NCBI GenBank assembly: GCA_017394205.1
Contig: JAFOPS010000016.1
Span: forward strand, 1 to 46,689
Origin: Clostridia bacterium
GTDB taxonomy: Bacteria; Bacillota; Clostridia; Oscillospirales; Butyricicoccaceae
Direction of reading: 5' to 3'
DNA: 46,689 nucleotides
Part shown: piece by piece, positions 8,184-15,993 of the stretch
Layout: each line of letters starts with the position of its first letter
Numbering within the stretch: the stretch's first letter is position 1
Translations under genes and position numbers: made by a program
Notes under the pieces: model-generated
Database searches by the model: none
The model's input: the letters and a program-made list of their open reading frames with translations, nothing else
Told to the model about the DNA's origin: nothing

Positions 8184-8780
8184 ATGAGAAAGCTCCTGTT
8201 TGCAGGCTTTGTCTGTCTGTTGCTTCTGATCGCCGCGGGCTGCGGCAACCGGTTTACAGAGGAAGATCTGGCGTTGGCGCGGGAAGATGCCTATCACAGC
8301 GGCTATCAAAACGGTTACGAAACGGGCGCGGAGGAATCTCGCGCCGAGGGTTATGCTTCCGGCTTCACCGACGGACAGGCCGAGGGCTATTCCGCAGGGC
8401 TGGAGGAGCAGCAGGAAGCCCTTTTGCAGGCGGCCGGCGACAGCTATCAACAGGGCTATGAATCCGGCTATAACGACGGCTATGCCAAACAGGAAAGCGA
8501 CGCCGCTGCCGCTGCCTCCGCTTACGTTTCTCAGGTACGGGAGCGTACCGGCACTTCCTCCGGCAAGGTGCAGCAGCTTGTTCCCACCGCGCCCGCTGAG
8601 GACGGCGACACCGACCGCTCGCTTCCCGGGTCGGGCGGCACGGTTTACGTCACCAAAAGCGGAAAGAAGTATCATGCCGACGGCTGCTCGTATCTCAGCT
8701 CCAGCAAGATCGCCATCTCGCTGGATGACGCAAAGGCAAAGGGCTATACGCCCTGCTCCAAATGCAATCCGCCGAAATAA
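8184..8780 (+). CDS. Lipoprotein with GX3 repeat and C-terminal HC/CC metal-site module
   Basis: A 198-residue secreted lipoprotein: signal peptide with lipobox ending IAAGC (C20). Residues 40-75 repeat Gly every fourth position (G40, G44, G48, S52, G56, G60, G64, G68, G72), often as GY. A second block carries G91, G95 and G99. This matches the deca-GX3 pattern first described in Yae1/Lto1-type proteins; homology is not implied. A Ser/Ala/Thr linker leads to a C-terminal module with YHADGC and PCSKC (H164, C168, C191, C194), a probable metal or structural site similar to Ada-like zinc modules on some secreted proteins. Function unknown. GAGAGAAGG lies upstream. It lies 66 bases after obgE and 30 before the zinc-ribbon gene. 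Confidence 0.82.
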   Translation: MRKLLFAGFVCLLLLIAAGCGNRFTEEDLALAREDAYHSGYQNGYETGAEESRAEGYASGFTDGQAEGYSAGLEEQQEALLQAAGDSYQQGYESGYNDGYAKQESDAAAAASAYVSQVRERTGTSSGKVQQLVPTAPAEDGDTDRSLPGSGGTVYVTKSGKKYHADGCSYLSSSKIAISLDDAKAKGYTPCSKCNPPK

Positions 8781-8810
8781 AGACTTGTTTGAAATGTGAG
8801 GTGTCCGGTT

Positions 8811-9173
8811 GTGAAAAAGGTAAAATGCCCCTATTGCGGTCACAAAAACAGCCCTGCCGCCCACGTCTGTGAGGAATGCGGCAGCCGGCTGACGCCTGCT
8901 GCGGAATGGCGCGAGCCCTCTGCGGAGCATGCTCCCGTTATGCTTTCGGAAGAAGAGCCTGCTTTTGAAAAGCCCGCGCAAAAGGCCGTCCGCATTGCCG
9001 AGGGTCTTTATACCATCATTTTTCTGCTCTTCTGGTTCGGCTTTTTGATCGTGTTTGAATGGATCGCGATCAAAGACTGGGCGAACAGCGGAAAGCTGAT
9101 GGCGCTGTTTTCGATCCCCTTTTGGATCGCGGGAGTGGCCATGCTGATCGCCAAGTTGAAGGGGCGTCGATAA
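8811..9173 (+). CDS. Zinc-ribbon membrane protein
   Basis: A 120-residue protein with an N-terminal zinc ribbon (CPYCGHKN ... CEECGSRL, residues 6-25), an acidic linker, and two transmembrane segments (about residues 65-85 and 96-114) ending in basic residues. Function unknown; zinc-ribbon plus membrane proteins of this type are common in Firmicutes. The GTG at 8811 is chosen: GAGGTG lies 6 bases upstream, whereas a GTG at 8796 has no ribosome site. Likely cotranscribed with the lipoprotein gene. Confidence 0.75.
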   Translation: MKKVKCPYCGHKNSPAAHVCEECGSRLTPAAEWREPSAEHAPVMLSEEEPAFEKPAQKAVRIAEGLYTIIFLLFWFGFLIVFEWIAIKDWANSGKLMALFSIPFWIAGVAMLIAKLKGRR

Positions 9174-9282
9174 AGCGCGCGCTCTTCTCTTTTACAACAC
9201 ACCTTCCCTGTTTTCACCCCCTTTCGGAATACCGCTCGCAGAATTGGAAAAGAAAACAGGGCGGCATATATCGCTTATTGCA
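9174..9282. other. Intergenic stretch with a 10-bp inverted repeat
   Basis: No coding sequence seen. CCCTGTTTTC (9206-9215) and GAAAACAGGG (9252-9261) form a perfect inverted repeat around a 36-base interior, leading into the terminator at 9283. It could be a 3' UTR structure or a small RNA; nothing further can be supported. Confidence 0.4.
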
Positions 9283-9315
9283 AAAACCCGATTCGCAGAT
9301 CGAATCGGGTTTTTT
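9283..9315 (+). terminator. Terminator after the zinc-ribbon gene
   Basis: Perfect 13-bp stem AAAACCCGATTCG (9283-9295) / CGAATCGGGTTTT (9301-9313) with T-run. A second strong GC hairpin (AAGAGCCCCCGC 9362-9373 / GCGGGGGCTCTT 9377-9388) follows but has a poor U-tract. Confidence 0.9.
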
Positions 9316-9389
9316 GACAGGCCGGAGGCGTCTTTTGCCATCAGCCTCTCCGTTGCAGCACAAGAGCCCCCGCGGTGCGGGGGCTCTTT

Positions 9390-9423
9390 AAAAAACGCTG
9401 TCTTTGATACAAACAGAAACAGC
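9390..9423 (-). terminator. Probable terminator of the phosphotransferase gene
   Basis: On the minus strand, a 7-bp stem (9423-9417 with 9403-9397, one wobble pair) is followed by G and six T. Confidence 0.55.
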
Positions 9424-9477
9424 CTTTTTACGCTTTGTCTTCCTTATCGGTGCTCTGCTTCATGGGTGGACACCTCG

Positions 9478-10374
9478 TCAGACCGAGCTTAACCAATCTT
9501 CCATTTTCAATAATTTACCGGCCTGGCGTTTAGCCATGGGGAAGTATTTTTGATAGTATTCCCCATCCGTCGCATGATACTTATTGCCGACAAACACCCA
9601 TTCGCAGTATTCATAGAATAAAAAGTATTCAAGCGTATTCAGCCATTCAGTATACGAAATTCCTTTTTCCCTGAGCAGATGATCATAGTAATAGTTCACC
9701 GCAAAATCCTTATCCGCCTGCGTCATATAAAACAGTGCGTCTGGGTTATCTTCGGCATGTGCGATCAATCGTGCAAAGGATGTCGGATAAGGTAAAATAC
9801 CGCCTGCTTCCCAATCGATCAAAACCGCCTTTTGATCCGAAGCAATAATATTAAAGGGAAGCAGATCATCGTGGCATAATGCTCTGGGTACGGAGCCATA
9901 TACTTTTAAGAATTGCCCATATGCCTGTTCCAACAGTGCGTCATTCAGGTATTGGCCACGATCCCGGCGCTCATGGAGACTCCGTTCAAATGAATCCTGT
10001 AAAGGCGCAAAGGTCCTGTTCTCCCAGGTTTTTTGCTGTAAGAAAATCAATGCATCCAAGGCCAGGGTCAGCTTTGCGCGGCTGCATTTACACAGGTCTT
10101 CGCCTTCTATATATTCCATAAGAAGATAATTTTTGGAGCCGACATTGACGACCTGATATAGAGCGGGAACGCTTTCTTTCAATGCCGCAAAGATCGCCTG
10201 ATGGGTCTCACATTCATTGTCCTTGGCTTCCTTGAGAATATATCTGGTACCGTCGGAATCGATCCGCCACACTTGATACGGTTCATCGTCTTCCTCGTGC
10301 TTTAATTGGGTTATCGTCGCATTTTCAGATATGAAAACAGCGTCAATCTGTTTGATCATTTCCAATAATTCCAT
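9478..10374 (-). CDS. APH/choline-kinase-like phosphotransferase, AT-rich
   Basis: A 298-residue protein of the aminoglycoside phosphotransferase/choline kinase fold. It has YILKEAKDNECETHQ (ATP-side lysine region), LLMEYIEGEDLCKC (hinge), the Brenner motif CHDDLLPFNII (catalytic Asp and Asn) and the metal-binding aspartate in VLIDWEAGG. Such enzymes phosphorylate small hydroxyl compounds or antibiotics; the substrate is unknown and resistance should not be assumed. Base composition is clearly lower in GC than both neighbours, with AT-ending codons, suggesting recent acquisition. No integrase or flanking repeats are visible. A TATAAT box lies at 10417-10412 without a good -35. Confidence 0.82.
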   Translation of the reverse strand: MELLEMIKQIDAVFISENATITQLKHEEDDEPYQVWRIDSDGTRYILKEAKDNECETHQAIFAALKESVPALYQVVNVGSKNYLLMEYIEGEDLCKCSRAKLTLALDALIFLQQKTWENRTFAPLQDSFERSLHERRDRGQYLNDALLEQAYGQFLKVYGSVPRALCHDDLLPFNIIASDQKAVLIDWEAGGILPYPTSFARLIAHAEDNPDALFYMTQADKDFAVNYYYDHLLREKGISYTEWLNTLEYFLFYEYCEWVFVGNKYHATDGEYYQKYFPMAKRQAGKLLKMEDWLSSV

Positions 10375-10552
10375 TTTTCATCTTTCCCAAAAATATGCTT
10401 TCTCGCCGTCTATTATACCGACGATGCATGAACACTTCTGCCGGTAAAACCATCCGGGCACGCCGCCTTCCACAACTTATCCCGCAAGCGGCAAAATCGG
10501 CGGAGGAATGATGAAACTGTATCAATCCCGGTGTATTATATTTTGCTTTTTC

Positions 10553-11773
10553 TTATTTTACGATCACCCGGTGGAAGGTCTTTTTCCCTTTTTTCAGAAT
10601 GAAATCGCCGGAAAAATCGTTGGCGGCGAAGGTGCGGTCGAAGGCGCTGATCTTCTCGTCGTTTGCGGTAACGCCGCCCTGCTGCACCAGACGGCGGGCC
10701 TCACCCTTGGAGGGCGCAAGCCCGGTCTTGACCAGCAGGTCGAGAATGGTGATCCCCGCACCGATCTCGTCGGCGGAAAGCTCGGTGGTGGGCATATCGT
10801 CGGAAACGCCGCCCTGAGCGAACAGCGCCCGGGCCGCGGCCTGGGCCTTGTCGGCCTCGTCGGTGCCGTGCACCATCTTGGTCAGCTCGTAGGCGAGAAT
10901 CTCCTTGGCGCGGTTGAGCTCCTGCCCTTCCCACTTGTCCATCTCGTCGATCTGCTCCAGCGGGAGGAACGTGAGCATCCGGACGCACTTCATCACGTCG
11001 GAGTCGCCCACGTTGCGCCAATACTGGTAGAAATCGAAGGGCGAGGTCTTGTTTGGATCGAGCCAGACAGCGTTGCCCGCGGTCTTGCCCATCTTTTTGC
11101 CGTTGGAATCGGTGAGCAGGGTGATGGTCATGCAGTGGGCGTCCTTGCCCAGCTTTTTGCGGATGAGCTCGGTGCCGCCCAGCATATTGCTCCACTGATC
11201 GTCGCCGCCGAACTGCATGTTGCAGCCCTCATGCTGGAACAGGTAGTAAAAGTCGTAGGACTGCATGATCATATAGTTGAATTCCAGAAAAGACAGACCC
11301 TTTTCCATCCGCTGCTTGTAGCATTCGGCGCGAAGCATATTGTTCACCGAAAAGCAGGCGCCCACCTCGCGCAAAAGCTCTACATAATTGAGCTTGAGCA
11401 GCCAATCGGCGTTGTTGATCATTTTCGCCTTGCCGGGACCGAACTCGATAAACCGCTCCATCTGGCGGCGGAAGCATTCGGCGTTGTGGTCGATGTCCTC
11501 GCGGGTGAGCATCTTGCGCATATCGGTGCGGCCCGAGGGGTCGCCGATCATGGTAGTGCCGCCTCCGATGAGGGCGATGGGCTTATTGCCCGCCATTTGC
11601 AGGCGCTTCATCAGGGTCAGCGCCATGAAATGCCCCGCCGTGAGGCTGTCGGCGGTGCAGTCAAAGCCGATGTAAAAGGTGGCTTTGCCGTTGTTCACCA
11701 TCTCGCGGATGTGCTCCTCGTCGGTCACCTGGGCGATAAGGCCCCGGGCCTTGAGTTCTTCATAGATTCCCAT
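10553..11773 (-). CDS. tyrS: Tyrosyl-tRNA synthetase
   Basis: Charges tRNA-Tyr. The 406-residue protein has the class I signature region as SLTAGHFMAL in place of the standard HIGH. It also has GGGTTMIGDPSGRTDMR, the tyrosine pocket NYMIMQSYDFYYLFQHEGCNMQFGGDDQWSN, the KMSKS equivalent GKKMGKT, and a C-terminal S4 RNA-binding domain (GLAPSKGEARRLVQQGGV). Start ATG 11773 follows AAAAAGGAGCG; the open frame upstream is the T-box leader. It has its own promoter and T-box, so expression should rise when tRNA-Tyr is uncharged. Confidence 0.97.
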   Translation of the reverse strand: MGIYEELKARGLIAQVTDEEHIREMVNNGKATFYIGFDCTADSLTAGHFMALTLMKRLQMAGNKPIALIGGGTTMIGDPSGRTDMRKMLTREDIDHNAECFRRQMERFIEFGPGKAKMINNADWLLKLNYVELLREVGACFSVNNMLRAECYKQRMEKGLSFLEFNYMIMQSYDFYYLFQHEGCNMQFGGDDQWSNMLGGTELIRKKLGKDAHCMTITLLTDSNGKKMGKTAGNAVWLDPNKTSPFDFYQYWRNVGDSDVMKCVRMLTFLPLEQIDEMDKWEGQELNRAKEILAYELTKMVHGTDEADKAQAAARALFAQGGVSDDMPTTELSADEIGAGITILDLLVKTGLAPSKGEARRLVQQGGVTANDEKISAFDRTFAANDFSGDFILKKGKKTFHRVIVK

Positions 11774-11805
11774 AAAAATCGCTCCTTTTTCATGTTTCGG
11801 GACAG

Positions 11806-12087
11806 AAAAAAGCCCCCTGTCCCGTATGGGGACAGAGGGCGAAAGCTCGCGGTACCACCTCTGTTCGCCGCCTCCTCGCGAAAGCGGCCTCACGGAGTGC
11901 CATCACACTCCTGCGCGGTAACGGGCGCACCCGCGGCCTCCTACCTGCCCGAAAGGGCGCTCGGGGCCGGGCTCACGGCTGTATTCCCCAGCGGGCGCTT
12001 TACCTGCTTTCACCTGCCGCAGGCTCTCTGAAAAACGGGGCCGAAGGGTACTTGTGCCGATCATAGCCGATCAGATCTTGTGATGAT
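11806..12087 (-). promoter_or_regulatory. Tyrosine T-box leader
   Basis: The minus-strand leader of tyrS holds the conserved T-box core AGGTGGTACCGCG (11860-11848). A terminator follows, with stem arms 11840-11828 and 11823-11812 and a T-run at 11811-11806. A Stem I region includes GGGGAATACAGC, whose TAC (11983-11981) is the likely Tyr specifier, and GTGAGC nearby. Uncharged tRNA-Tyr should stabilise the antiterminator. Confidence 0.93.
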
Positions 12088-12093
12088 AAAGAT

Positions 12094-12122
12094 TTTATAT
12101 CACATTATCGCGGGTTTGTCAA
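12094..12122 (-). promoter_or_regulatory. tyrS promoter
   Basis: TTGACA (12122-12117), 17-base spacer, TATAAA (12099-12094) on the minus strand. The -35 box overlaps the recN stop codon. Confidence 0.88.
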
Positions 12123-13843
12123 CGGGAGAATGGGGGCTTATCCGTTCCTGCGCTCTTTTTATATTCCTCCGCCTGGCGCAAAAGGGCGCGGGCGCCTTCC
12201 AGCGTGGCCTCGGTGACGTGGAGGCCGGCATTCATCCGGGCGATCTCGCGGGCGCGGCCCTCGCCGTCCAGCAGCTCCACAGCCGTAAAGGTGCGGCCGT
12301 GTTCGGCATATTTGCTCACGTGATACTGCCAGTCGGCCAGAGAGGCGATCTGGGGCAGATGGGTGACGCAAAGCACCTGACGGCCCCGGCCGATGGCATA
12401 CAGCTTCTCGCCCACCCGGCTGGCGGCCCGGCCGGAAACACCGGCGTCCACCTCGTCAAACACCGAGGTGATCCCCTCTTCCCCGGCGGAAAGAACGTTT
12501 TTCATGGCCAGCATGATGCGGGAAAGCTCGCCGCCGGAAGCCACCTTGCTGAGCGGCTTCAGATCCTCGCCCACGTTGGCGGAAAGCAGGAAGCGCACGC
12601 TGTCGGTGCCCTTTTTGGTAAAGCGGGTCTGCCCCTCACGACGGAGATCCGTGATCTCGGCCGTAAAGCGCGCGCCGGGCAGGTCAAGATCGGCCAATTC
12701 CCTGCAAATACAGGCGGACAGGCGCTCCGCCGTCTGTTCCCGGAGCGCGTGCAGGCGGTCCGCCGCCTGAGAAAGCGCGGCCCGCTCCCGGGCATACTGC
12801 TCCTTGAGCTCGTCCAGATCTTCGTCCAGCCCGTCCAGCGCGGCAAGCTCGGCCTCCAGCGCGGCGCGGTGTTCCTCCAACCCGTCGGCAGGGACTGCGT
12901 ATTTCACACAAAGGCGGGAAATCCGGTCAAGGCGCTGCTCGGTCTCCTCCAGCTTTTGCGGCGCGTATTCCAGCGAAGCGATGAGCTCGGCAAGCGAGGC
13001 CGAAAGATCCTGCGCCAGGATCGAAAGCTCCCGCGCGCGGTCCTCCAGCCCCTCGGCGGCGGCGCTGAAGCGGGCGCTTCGGCCAAAGGATTTCACCGCC
13101 TGGGCCAGCAGATCGACGGCGCCCTCTCTTCCCTCTTCTCCGTCAAGGGAAAGGGCGGCCTCATACAGGCCGTCGGCGATCTTTTCACTGTTTTGCAGCT
13201 GCGTCCGCAGCGAGAGAAGCTCCTCCTGCTCGCCGGGACGGACGGCGGCCTTTTGCAGCTCGTCGATCTGCAGGGGCAAAAGCGAGCGGCGGCGCTCTTT
13301 TTCCGCCGCGCTCATGGAAAGGGCCCGGATGCGGCGATTCAGATGCAAAAGGGCCTCGTATTGTTCGTAATAGGCGTCCAGCTCCTGCTGCGGGACGCCG
13401 AAGGCGTCGAGATAATCGATGTGCTGCTGCTCGTCCAGCAGATGCATCCCGTCGTGCTGACCGTAAATGCGGAGAAGCTGTCCGCCCAGCGCGCGCAGCA
13501 TGGGAAGCGTGGCGGGCTGTCCGTTGATGCGGCAGAGATTGCGCCCGTCGGCAAAAATCTCGCGGCGGAGCAAAAGCGAATCGTCGCCGGAAAGGCCCAG
13601 CTCCTCCACAGTCTTTTTCACCGCGCCGCTCAGCCCGTCGAAGAGCGCCGTGACGCAGGCGCGGCTCTGTCCCGTGCGGATCAGATCACGGCTGACCCGG
13701 CCGCCAAGGATGGCGCTGAGCGAGTCGATGATGATGGATTTACCCGCGCCGGTCTCGCCGGACAGCACCGAAAGACCGCCCTCGAAGGTGAGCTCGGCGG
13801 TCTCGATGACGGCGATGTTTTCGATCAGAAGCTGGCGAAGCAT
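12119..13843 (-). CDS. recN: DNA repair protein RecN
   Basis: SMC-like ATPase of recombinational double-strand-break repair. The 574 residues begin MLRQLLIENIAVIETAEL. Walker A is GETGAGKSIIIDSL, followed by long coiled-coil arms and a C-terminal signature/Walker B region (LSKVASGGELSRIMLAMKNVL, TSVFDEVDAGVSG, VLCVTHLPQIASLAD). ATG 13843 sits one base after the argR stop; an in-frame TTG at 13852 would overlap argR. It is the last gene of the ten-gene nusB-recN operon. Confidence 0.96.
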   Translation of the reverse strand: MLRQLLIENIAVIETAELTFEGGLSVLSGETGAGKSIIIDSLSAILGGRVSRDLIRTGQSRACVTALFDGLSGAVKKTVEELGLSGDDSLLLRREIFADGRNLCRINGQPATLPMLRALGGQLLRIYGQHDGMHLLDEQQHIDYLDAFGVPQQELDAYYEQYEALLHLNRRIRALSMSAAEKERRRSLLPLQIDELQKAAVRPGEQEELLSLRTQLQNSEKIADGLYEAALSLDGEEGREGAVDLLAQAVKSFGRSARFSAAAEGLEDRARELSILAQDLSASLAELIASLEYAPQKLEETEQRLDRISRLCVKYAVPADGLEEHRAALEAELAALDGLDEDLDELKEQYARERAALSQAADRLHALREQTAERLSACICRELADLDLPGARFTAEITDLRREGQTRFTKKGTDSVRFLLSANVGEDLKPLSKVASGGELSRIMLAMKNVLSAGEEGITSVFDEVDAGVSGRAASRVGEKLYAIGRGRQVLCVTHLPQIASLADWQYHVSKYAEHGRTFTAVELLDGEGRAREIARMNAGLHVTEATLEGARALLRQAEEYKKSAGTDKPPFSR

Positions 13844-13844
13844 G

Positions 13845-14297
13845 TTACGCAAGCATGCCGGACACCAGCTCGCAGAAGTGCTCGGCCTCTTCGCTGGTGC
13901 GAAGGATAATCAGGATGTTGTCGTCGCCGGCAAGGGTGCCCACGATATCCTTGATCTTCATGGCGTCGATGGCGGCAGCGGCGGCGTTGGCCATGCCCAC
14001 CAGCGTCTTCAGCACCACCAGATTCTGCGCCCGGTCGACCTTGACGACACATTCCCGGAAGATGTTTTTCAGCCGGGCAAGATGGGTGGCCGAGCCGCTC
14101 TGGTCGGGGGTGGAATACTGATATCCGCCCGAATGGGAAGCGACCTTGATGAGGCGCAGCTCCTTGATATCACGGGAGATGGTTGCCTGGGTGGTTTGAA
14201 AGCCCCGCTCGCGGAGATAGCGGGACAGCTCTTCCTGGGTCTTGACCTCGTGATTGGAGATGATTTCGAGAATGGCGGCTTGTCGTTTGAACTTCAT
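13845..14297 (-). CDS. argR: Arginine repressor ArgR/AhrC
   Basis: A 150-residue hexameric regulator of arginine metabolism genes. It has an N-terminal winged helix (EELSRYLRERGFQTTQATISRDIKEL) and a C-terminal arginine-binding/oligomerisation domain with VGTLAGDDNILIILR. Its start overlaps the nadK stop as ATGA, and it ends one base before recN, so it is translationally coupled. No arginine genes are in the window. ArgR next to recN is a widely conserved order in Firmicutes. Confidence 0.95.
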   Translation of the reverse strand: MKFKRQAAILEIISNHEVKTQEELSRYLRERGFQTTQATISRDIKELRLIKVASHSGGYQYSTPDQSGSATHLARLKNIFRECVVKVDRAQNLVVLKTLVGMANAAAAAIDAMKIKDIVGTLAGDDNILIILRTSEEAEHFCELVSGMLA

Positions 14298-15175
14298 TTT
14301 GACGTCCTCTCATTCGTTAGTTTTTGGCGGATGATCTCATAGAAGCCCTGTCCCTTGATCCGCAGCAGGGAAAAGGTTTTTTGGGAGCGGCGGATGACCA
14401 CGCGGTCGCCGTCGTGAAGCTCGTAGGTATCGCCGTCTGGCGAAAGGAACACCTGGTGAGAACGGCAGTCGCTGAGGATGGCGACCTCGCTCTCGGCGTT
14501 GATGACGAAGGACTGCACCGTCAGCGAATGGGGGCAGATGGGTGTCACCGCAAGGCACTGACTGGACGGGGCCAGGATCGGGCCGCCCGCAGCCAGCGAA
14601 TAGGCGGTGGAGCCGGTGGGCGTGGCGATGATGACGCCGTCGCCGCTGAACTCAAAAACCTCCTGCCCATCTACCACCACAGCCAGCGGGATCACCCGGT
14701 TGAAAAAGCCCTTTGCCACCACGGCGTCATTGAGAGCCGTGGCCTGATAAACAGTGTCGCCGGCGGCGTTCTGCACGGAAATGTCCAGCATGATCCGGTC
14801 GTCAAGTGTAAAGCGCTCTTCCTTTACCATCCGCACAAGCTCAAGCTCTTCCGGTTCGATCTCGCTCATAAACCCTACGGTTCCGCAGTTGACGCCCAGC
14901 ACGGGCTTGCGATAGCGGGAAGCGGGCTGCGCCATCCGCAGGATCGTACCGTCGCCGCCCACCACCATGATAAACTGGCAGCGATCGTAGATGGTATCCT
15001 CCGTGAGGAACCGGACGGCGGAAAAATCAAGGGTCCGGTCTGCGGTGAGCTGCTCCCGGAATTCCTCCAGGACCATCACCTCAAAATCTTCCTTCAGAAG
15101 AAAGTCGATGAGCTCGCGGCTGACCCGCACGGCGTTTGGCTTGGTGGGGTTTGGCTGTACCATGACCCGGTTCAT
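14294..15175 (-). CDS. nadK: NAD kinase
   Basis: Phosphorylates NAD to NADP. The 293-residue product contains the GGDGT motif in FIMVVGGDGTILRMA, VNCGTVGFMSEI, TALNDAVVAKG and TPTGSTAYSLAAGGPIL. ATG 15175 overlaps the tlyA stop (ATGA); an ATG at 15181 is in frame but lies too close to the AAGGAAAGG site. NADPH produced downstream would serve the neighbouring isoprenoid pathway, though this is a loose link. Confidence 0.95.
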   Translation of the reverse strand: MNRVMVQPNPTKPNAVRVSRELIDFLLKEDFEVMVLEEFREQLTADRTLDFSAVRFLTEDTIYDRCQFIMVVGGDGTILRMAQPASRYRKPVLGVNCGTVGFMSEIEPEELELVRMVKEERFTLDDRIMLDISVQNAAGDTVYQATALNDAVVAKGFFNRVIPLAVVVDGQEVFEFSGDGVIIATPTGSTAYSLAAGGPILAPSSQCLAVTPICPHSLTVQSFVINAESEVAILSDCRSHQVFLSPDGDTYELHDGDRVVIRRSQKTFSLLRIKGQGFYEIIRQKLTNERTSK

Positions 15176-15993
15176 AAGCATCCCTTTCCTTTCGTATCTG
15201 CTGCATGTGCGCGGCGCACCAGAGCCGGGAGATCGGTCTGAATCGGCTCTCCCTCCTGCCGCAGCCACGCCAGAAACTCAATGTTGCCGTCGCCGCCGCG
15301 GATGGACGAGGGCTCCAGCCCCGCCGTCACAAACCCGCACAGGCGAAACTGCTCCTCCATCTCCCGCAAAACGGCAAGATGGATCTTCGGGTCCTTCACG
15401 ACGCCGGTCCGGCCCACGGCCGCGCGTCCGGCCTCAAACTGAGGCTTGATCAGAACGACGGCCTCGCCGTCCTGCGCAAGATGGGCCTTGATCGCAGGAA
15501 GCACCAGCCGCAGCGAGATAAAGGACACGTCGCAGACGACCAACGACGGCTTTTCGGGCAGCATCTCGGGCGAAAGCGCCCGGATATCGGTCTGCTGCAA
15601 ATCGGTGACCCGTGGGTCGCGCCGCAAAGCTGGGGCCAGCTGATCGGTGCCCACATCCACGGCGTAAACATGCTTCGCGCCGTGCTCCAGAAGATATTGC
15701 GTGAAGCCGCCGGTGGATGCGCCCACATCCAGAGCGACCCGGCCCTCCGGCGAGACGGAAAACGCCTCCATAGCGCCGCGAAGCTTTTCCGCAGCGCGGC
15801 TGACGTAATGTCCGCCGTCGCCCAGGACGGTCAAATCTGCCTCCGGCCCGACCCGCTGCGACGGCTTGTCGGCCAAGGCCCCGTTCACCAAAACAGCGCC
15901 CTTTGCGATCAGCTCCTTTGCCCGGTCGCGCCCGGAAACCAGGCCTCGCTCTACCAGAAGCGCGTCGAGGCGCATTTGCTCCCGTTTATCCAC
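15172..15993 (-). CDS. tlyA: TlyA family rRNA 2'-O-methyltransferase
   Basis: S-adenosylmethionine-dependent rRNA (cytidine-2'-O) methyltransferase, historically called hemolysin A. It has an N-terminal S4 domain (RLDALLVERGLVSGRDRAKELIAKGAVLVNG), a linker ending HYVSRAAEKL, then an FtsJ/RrmJ-type domain with ALDVGASTGGFTQYLL, VYAVDVG, LVVCDVSFISL and VLIKPQFEAGR. GTG 15993 is preferred as start because AAGGAG lies 7 bases upstream, inside the end of dxs; ATG 15975 has a poorly spaced site. Usual length (273 residues). Confidence 0.93.
   Translation of the reverse strand: MDKREQMRLDALLVERGLVSGRDRAKELIAKGAVLVNGALADKPSQRVGPEADLTVLGDGGHYVSRAAEKLRGAMEAFSVSPEGRVALDVGASTGGFTQYLLEHGAKHVYAVDVGTDQLAPALRRDPRVTDLQQTDIRALSPEMLPEKPSLVVCDVSFISLRLVLPAIKAHLAQDGEAVVLIKPQFEAGRAAVGRTGVVKDPKIHLAVLREMEEQFRLCGFVTAGLEPSSIRGGDGNIEFLAWLRQEGEPIQTDLPALVRRAHAADTKGKGCL

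Noticed and set aside
6540..8981. Long minus-strand open frame (813 codons) over rpmA-obgE
   Set aside because: Shadow of obgE and neighbours; composition is typical of a reverse-frame artefact, and there is no ribosome site.
9428..9463. 11-codon minus-strand ORF (MKQSTDKEDKA) with GAGGTG upstream
   Set aside because: Good ribosome site and placed between the phosphotransferase stop and its terminator, but too short and hydrophilic to support as a gene without conservation data.
12080..13909. 609-codon plus-strand frame
   Set aside because: Antisense to recN; no domain signal, and its start lies inside the tyrS promoter region.
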